Assembly (NCBI GenBank): GCA_934538895.1
Contig: CAKTCH010000066.1
Location: 1 to 7,720 of the forward strand
Reading direction: 5' to 3'
Length of the DNA: 7,720 nt
From: an uncultured Alphaproteobacteria bacterium
Lineage (GTDB): Bacteria > Pseudomonadota > Alphaproteobacteria > Micavibrionales > Micavibrionaceae
The notes beneath the pieces were generated by a model. That model worked only from the letters and a program-made list of their open reading frames with translations, was not told the origin of the DNA and ran no database searches. Below, piece by piece: positions 5,023 through 7,720 of this stretch. Both the position numbers and the translations under genes were made by a program. The first letter of the stretch is position 1. The number at the start of each line of letters is the position of its first letter.

Positions 5023-5544
5023 TCAGGGATGGATTTTTTTCATCGTCCTCAGACAGACATCCTGAAAGGCGCCTTGCAACGCGCGCCCTTCCGGGCCGCC
5101 GTCGCCGGACATTTTACGCGCCAGTATCAGCAGGATGGTCTTGTATAGCAGATCGACGATCTGCACGACTTTCCTGTCATATTTCTTGACGTCTTCCAGG
5201 AATGTCAGCACCGTGCCCGCCAGCCCGCCGATCAGCGCGTAATTAAACGTGGCGGCATTGGCCTTGATGTTCATGATCGGCGTCATGTAGCTTTCGAGAA
5301 TCTCTTTCTCGTTCTCCGGGTTTTTCAGGCCCAGACTGGCCTTGATCGCCTTGCTTAACTGGTCGAGATGCGGCTTGGCGACAGGGGCGAAATCAACATT
5401 ATTGTTCTTGATGACTTCCTGCGCCCTTTCGATCTTTTTTTCATCGATCGCGCCGGTGCCGACCTTCTTCTGCAAATCAAGACTGGCCTTGATTCGTTTG
5501 GCTTCCCGGTCGCTGGCAGGGCTCTGCGCGGCATCATTGTTCAT
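5023..5544 (-). CDS. Hypothetical 173-residue helical protein
   Basis: I do not recognise this protein. The ATG at 5544 has a good GGGGAA site about 8 bases upstream. There is no signal peptide. The N-terminal third is highly charged and Lys-rich. IKASL occurs at residues 18-22 and again at 67-71. A moderately hydrophobic stretch, FNYALIGGLAGTVLTFLE, lies in the middle and VDLLYKTILLILARKMSG further on. These look like amphipathic or weakly membrane-associated helices rather than clear membrane spans. The C-terminus ends RTMKKIHP. It converges on the broken acyltransferase gene with three bases between the stop codons and no visible terminator. Upstream, a 10-base palindrome CGCAATTGCG (5557-5566) lies in its leader. 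No function can be inferred from context. Confidence 0.75.
   Translation of the reverse strand: MNNDAAQSPASDREAKRIKASLDLQKKVGTGAIDEKKIERAQEVIKNNNVDFAPVAKPHLDQLSKAIKASLGLKNPENEKEILESYMTPIMNIKANAATFNYALIGGLAGTVLTFLEDVKKYDRKVVQIVDLLYKTILLILARKMSGDGGPEGRALQGAFQDVCLRTMKKIHP
5333..5493 (-). repeat. 14-base direct repeat inside the 173-residue gene
   Basis: AGACTGGCCTTGAT occurs at 5333-5346 and 5480-5493, exactly 147 bases (49 codons) apart and in the same frame. It encodes the two IKASL segments. The flanks share little (SLDLQKK versus SLGLKNP). Confidence 0.6.
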
Positions 5545-5671
5545 AATCGATTTCCCCGCAATTGCGCCTTAAATGAAACTCCCGGGACCAGCCTCGCGGA
5601 ATGATAATAAGGCCGCGCGCATTAGGGAAGTCTTAATTTATGGATATTATGTTTTTACCTTCGATACCGCC

Positions 5672-5701
5672 TTGCGCGGATTACGAAGAATATCCTATTG
5701 T
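5672..5701 (+). promoter_or_regulatory. Candidate etfB promoter in the 203-base intergenic region
   Basis: TTGCGC (5672-5677), 18 bases, then TATTGT (5696-5701) is the best sigma70-like pair before etfB. It would give a leader of about 40 bases. AGGGG (5731-5735) is the likely ribosome site but sits 12 bases from the ATG, longer than usual. The rest of 5545-5747 contains TATTAT on the minus strand (5609-5604), a possible -10 for the divergent gene, and no gene. Confidence 0.3.
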
Positions 5702-5747
5702 ATCAGGTACATAAATCACCTTCCACTCTTAGGGGTATACATCACAG

Positions 5748-6497
5748 ATGAAAATCCTCGTTGCCGTCAAACGCGTTATTGACGCCTATGTCACTGTCCG
5801 GGTCAAGGCCGACCAGTCGGGCGTCGAAACCGCCAATGTCAAAATGTCGATGAACCCCTTCTGCGAAATCGCGGTGGAGGAAGCCGTGCGCCTGAAGGAA
5901 GCCGGGAAGGCGACCGAAATCGTCGTCGTGTCCGCCGGGCCTATGCCATGTCAGGAAACGCTGCGCACCGCCCTCGCCATGGGAGCCGACCGCGCGATCC
6001 TGATCCAGACCGACGCCGAACTGCAACCGCTGGCCGTTGCCAAATTGCTTAAGGCCGTCGCCGACAAGGAACAGCCCGGCCTCGTGCTGATGGGCAAGCA
6101 AGGCATCGACGGCGAGCATAACCAGACCGGTCAGATGGTCGCGGCGCTCAAAGGCTGGGCGCAGGCGACCTTCGCCTCCCAGATCGAACTGGGCGACGGC
6201 GAAGCTACCGTCACACGCGAGATCGACGGCGGCCTTGAAACGCTGAAGGTCAAGCTGCCCGCCGTTGTCACGACCGATCTGCGCCTGAACGAACCGCGCT
6301 ATGCCTCCCTGCCCAACATCATGAAGGCCAAAAGCAAGCCGATGGAAACACTGACGCCGGAAACATTGGGTGTCGATATCGCCCCCCGCTATAAAACGCT
6401 GAAGGTGACCGAGCCGCCGAAACGTCAGGCCGGCCAAAAAGTCGCCGACGTCGCCGCGCTCGTCGATAAACTGAAAACAGAAGCAAAGGTGCTGTAA
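5748..6497 (+). CDS. etfB: Electron transfer flavoprotein subunit beta
   Basis: EtfB pairs with EtfA to hold one FAD and an AMP. The soluble heterodimer takes electrons from acyl-CoA and related dehydrogenases and passes them to ETF:quinone oxidoreductase. The product has 249 residues, the normal family length. It starts [12 protein letters not shown], has the AMP-site segment DGEHNQTGQ (121-129), and carries the beta-subunit signature [16 protein letters not shown] followed by IMKAK. Within it, Leu188 matches the human recognition-loop Leu195 that docks with dehydrogenases. Lys193 matches human Lys200 (methylated in mitochondria), while the position of Lys203 is Ser here. The stop overlaps the etfA start by one base (TAATG), implying translational coupling. 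The sequence looks fully functional and close to mitochondrial ETF, as in alphaproteobacteria generally. Confidence 0.98.
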   Translation: MKILVAVKRVIDAYVTVRVKADQSGVETANVKMSMNPFCEIAVEEAVRLKEAGKATEIVVVSAGPMPCQETLRTALAMGADRAILIQTDAELQPLAVAKLLKAVADKEQPGLVLMGKQGIDGEHNQTGQMVAALKGWAQATFASQIELGDGEATVTREIDGGLETLKVKLPAVVTTDLRLNEPRYASLPNIMKAKSKPMETLTPETLGVDIAPRYKTLKVTEPPKRQAGQKVADVAALVDKLKTEAKVL

Positions 6498-7426
6498 TGT
6501 CCGTTCTCGTCGTTGCCGAACATAATAATCAGACCCTGAACCCCGCCACGCTGAACACCGTTACCGCCGCCGCGAAGCTGGGCGGCGATATCACTGTGCT
6601 GGTGGCGGGCCATAACTGTCAGGCCGTCACCGATGAGGCGGCAAAGGTCACCGGTGTGTCCAAGGTTATCCACGCCGACGATGCGGCCTATGCTCATGCT
6701 TTGGCTGAGAATATGGGCGATCTGATCGCGCATGTCGGAAAATCTTATGCCCATATCGTCGCGCCTGCGTCTTTCTTCGGCAAGAACGTCATGCCGCGCG
6801 TGGCGGCCCTGCTCGATGCCGTGCAAATCTCGGATATCGTCGCGGTCGAATCCGCCGATACGTTCGTGCGCCCGATTTACGCGGGCAATGCGCTGGCTAC
6901 CGTGCAGGCAACCGGCGCCCCTGTTATTCTGACCGTACGCCCGACGGCGTTCGATGCGGCGAGCGCAGGCGGCAGCGCACCCGTGGAAGCGCGTAACGGC
7001 GGTATCGAAACCGGCCTGACCAGCTTTGTCGGTCAGGAACTGACCAAGAGCGCGCGCCCCGACCTGCAAACGGCGAAGATCATCATCTCCGGCGGGCGCG
7101 GCCTCGGGAACGGCGAGAATTTCCACAAATATATCGATCCGGTCGCCGACAAGCTGGGCGCCGCCGTCGGCGCTTCCCGTGCCGCCGTCGATGCCGGCTA
7201 TGTACCGAACGATTATCAGGTCGGCCAGACCGGCAAAATCGTCGCGCCCCAGCTATATATCGCCGTCGGCATTTCCGGCGCGATCCAGCACCTTGCGGGG
7301 ATGAAAGACTCGAAAGTGATCGTCGCCATCAACAAGGACGAAGAAGCCCCGATCTTCCAGGTGGCGGATTACGGCCTTGTCGGCGATTTGTTCCAAATCC
7401 TCCCCGCACTGGAAAAGGCGCTTTAA
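6497..7426 (+). CDS. etfA: Electron transfer flavoprotein subunit alpha
   Basis: EtfA supplies most FAD contacts of the ETF heterodimer in the cytoplasm. The 309-residue length is normal. The N-terminal domain (about 1-185) is the ETF alpha/beta fold. The C-terminal FAD domain starts near [18 protein letters not shown] and holds the family's flavin residues: Arg228 in [10 protein letters not shown] (human Arg249), Thr245 in [10 protein letters not shown] (human Thr266) and His265 in [10 protein letters not shown] (human His286). The PROSITE-type signature [19 protein letters not shown] and [20 protein letters not shown] are essentially canonical. AAAGGTG just before the overlapping TAATG junction provides the ribosome site. 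No residue looks out of place. The usual alphaproteobacterial partner gene hbd does not follow. A small membrane-protein gene does. Confidence 0.98.
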   Translation: MSVLVVAEHNNQTLNPATLNTVTAAAKLGGDITVLVAGHNCQAVTDEAAKVTGVSKVIHADDAAYAHALAENMGDLIAHVGKSYAHIVAPASFFGKNVMPRVAALLDAVQISDIVAVESADTFVRPIYAGNALATVQATGAPVILTVRPTAFDAASAGGSAPVEARNGGIETGLTSFVGQELTKSARPDLQTAKIIISGGRGLGNGENFHKYIDPVADKLGAAVGASRAAVDAGYVPNDYQVGQTGKIVAPQLYIAVGISGAIQHLAGMKDSKVIVAINKDEEAPIFQVADYGLVGDLFQILPALEKAL

Positions 7427-7427
7427 A

Positions 7428-7589
7428 ATGCACAAGGCTTTTATATATCTGATCGCTGTATTGCTGCTGGCGGCGGGCTATCCCCTGTTGCATGAGCGTT
7501 TTGGCCATGACTGGCAATATTTCTTCGTCGTTGCCGGTATATTGCTGCTAACGCGCTACATCGCCAATAAATACGGCAAGAAGAAATAA
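7428..7589 (+). CDS. Small two-helix membrane protein, third gene of the etf operon
   Basis: The product has 53 residues. ATG 7428 lies one base after the etfA stop, and AAGG nine bases upstream of it falls within the etfA end, so it is very probably co-translated with etfA. A longer in-frame start at 7377 would merely read etfA sequence in another frame. Two hydrophobic helices (about 4-21, FIYLIAVLLLAAGYPLL, and 29-45, YFFVVAGILLLTRY) flank a short loop, LHERFGHDW. The tail NKYGKKK is strongly basic. By the positive-inside rule both ends should be cytoplasmic. I do not know the family. The operon position allows a link to ETF or to its membrane quinone oxidoreductase, but that is guesswork. 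Confidence 0.75.
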   Translation: MHKAFIYLIAVLLLAAGYPLLHERFGHDWQYFFVVAGILLLTRYIANKYGKKK

Positions 7590-7624
7590 GCACCGCTATT
7601 TTAAATTGTCACGTATAATAAAGC

Positions 7625-7657
7625 GGCCCCGCGATCTCTCAGAGACGCGGGGCCTTT
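7625..7657. terminator. Strong hairpin between the etf operon and the TPP riboswitch
   Basis: GGCCCCGCG (7625-7633) pairs with CGCGGGGCC (7646-7654). After a bulged A, TCTC (7635-7638) pairs with GAGA (7642-7645), closing a three-base loop. On the plus strand it is followed by TTT only. On the minus strand it is followed by GC and then TTTATTAT. It can therefore end the etf transcript and, at least as well, any transcript coming leftward from the riboswitch, whose 3' end is 10 bases away. Confidence 0.85.
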
Positions 7658-7663
7658 CGACAG

Positions 7664-7720
7664 TCTTCCTACGCCGGTATTATCCGGATCAGGTTCATGG
7701 GTATAATCTCAGCTCTGCAC
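7664..7720 (-). promoter_or_regulatory. TPP (THI-box) riboswitch, 3' part, orphan orientation
   Basis: Read on the minus strand, the sequence carries the conserved THI-box core in order: GCTGAGAT, then ACCC, then TGAACCTGATC, then CCGGATAATACCGG, then CGTAGGAAG. These are the pyrimidine-binding and pyrophosphate-binding arms of the thiamine pyrophosphate aptamer. The 5' strand of the closing helix lies beyond the window. The element is transcribed leftward. Downstream on that strand are only the hairpin at 7625-7657 and the backs of the plus-strand etf genes. No gene for thiamine synthesis or transport follows. Confidence 0.93.

Noticed and set aside
5742..6437. Long minus-strand open frames opposite etfB and etfA
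   Set aside because: They are antisense shadows of canonical ETF genes in GC-rich sequence.

Overview
The window looks like chromosomal DNA of an alphaproteobacterium. The evidence is a GC-rich backbone, an overlapping etfB-etfA pair of the alphaproteobacterial/mitochondrial type, two tRNA-Arg genes with encoded CCA ends, and several exported Ala/Pro-rich proteins of the kind common in little-studied alphaproteobacterial lineages. I cannot fix the order or genus from sequence alone.

Left end (1-580): an AT-rich patch unlike the rest. It opens with the last 25 codons of what I read as an IS5-family transposase and a probable IS terminus. A small AT-rich hypothetical gene follows on the minus strand with its own promoter. 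The patch stops at the 3' end of tRNA-Arg(ACG), the usual geometry of an island inserted at a tRNA gene.

Cell-envelope block (about 690-3465): a plus-strand gene for an exported coiled-coil protein with a degenerate OmpA-like C-terminal domain ends at a strong hairpin terminator. It converges on two minus-strand genes for small exported low-complexity proteins, one Gln/Ser-rich and one Pro/Ala-rich. Palindromes and repeated half-sites lie in the upstream regions of this block.

Middle (3466-5544): tRNA-Arg(CCT) is followed 33 bases later by a broken acyltransferase-3/SGNH gene. The first part of the membrane acyltransferase domain and the whole SGNH domain survive. The middle of the membrane domain is missing and the two parts are in different frames. 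It converges, with a 3-base gap, on a minus-strand gene for a 173-residue protein of unknown function that contains a 14-bp internal direct repeat.

Right end (5545-7720): etfB, etfA and a 53-residue two-helix membrane protein form a tight operon (one-base overlap, then a one-base gap) ending at a strong hairpin. EtfA and EtfB together form the electron-transfer flavoprotein, which carries electrons from acyl-CoA dehydrogenases to ETF:quinone oxidoreductase. The last 57 bases are the 3' part of a TPP riboswitch on the minus strand. It points at the back of the etf operon and no minus-strand gene follows it here. This orphan riboswitch and the deleted acyltransferase are the two most notable observations.
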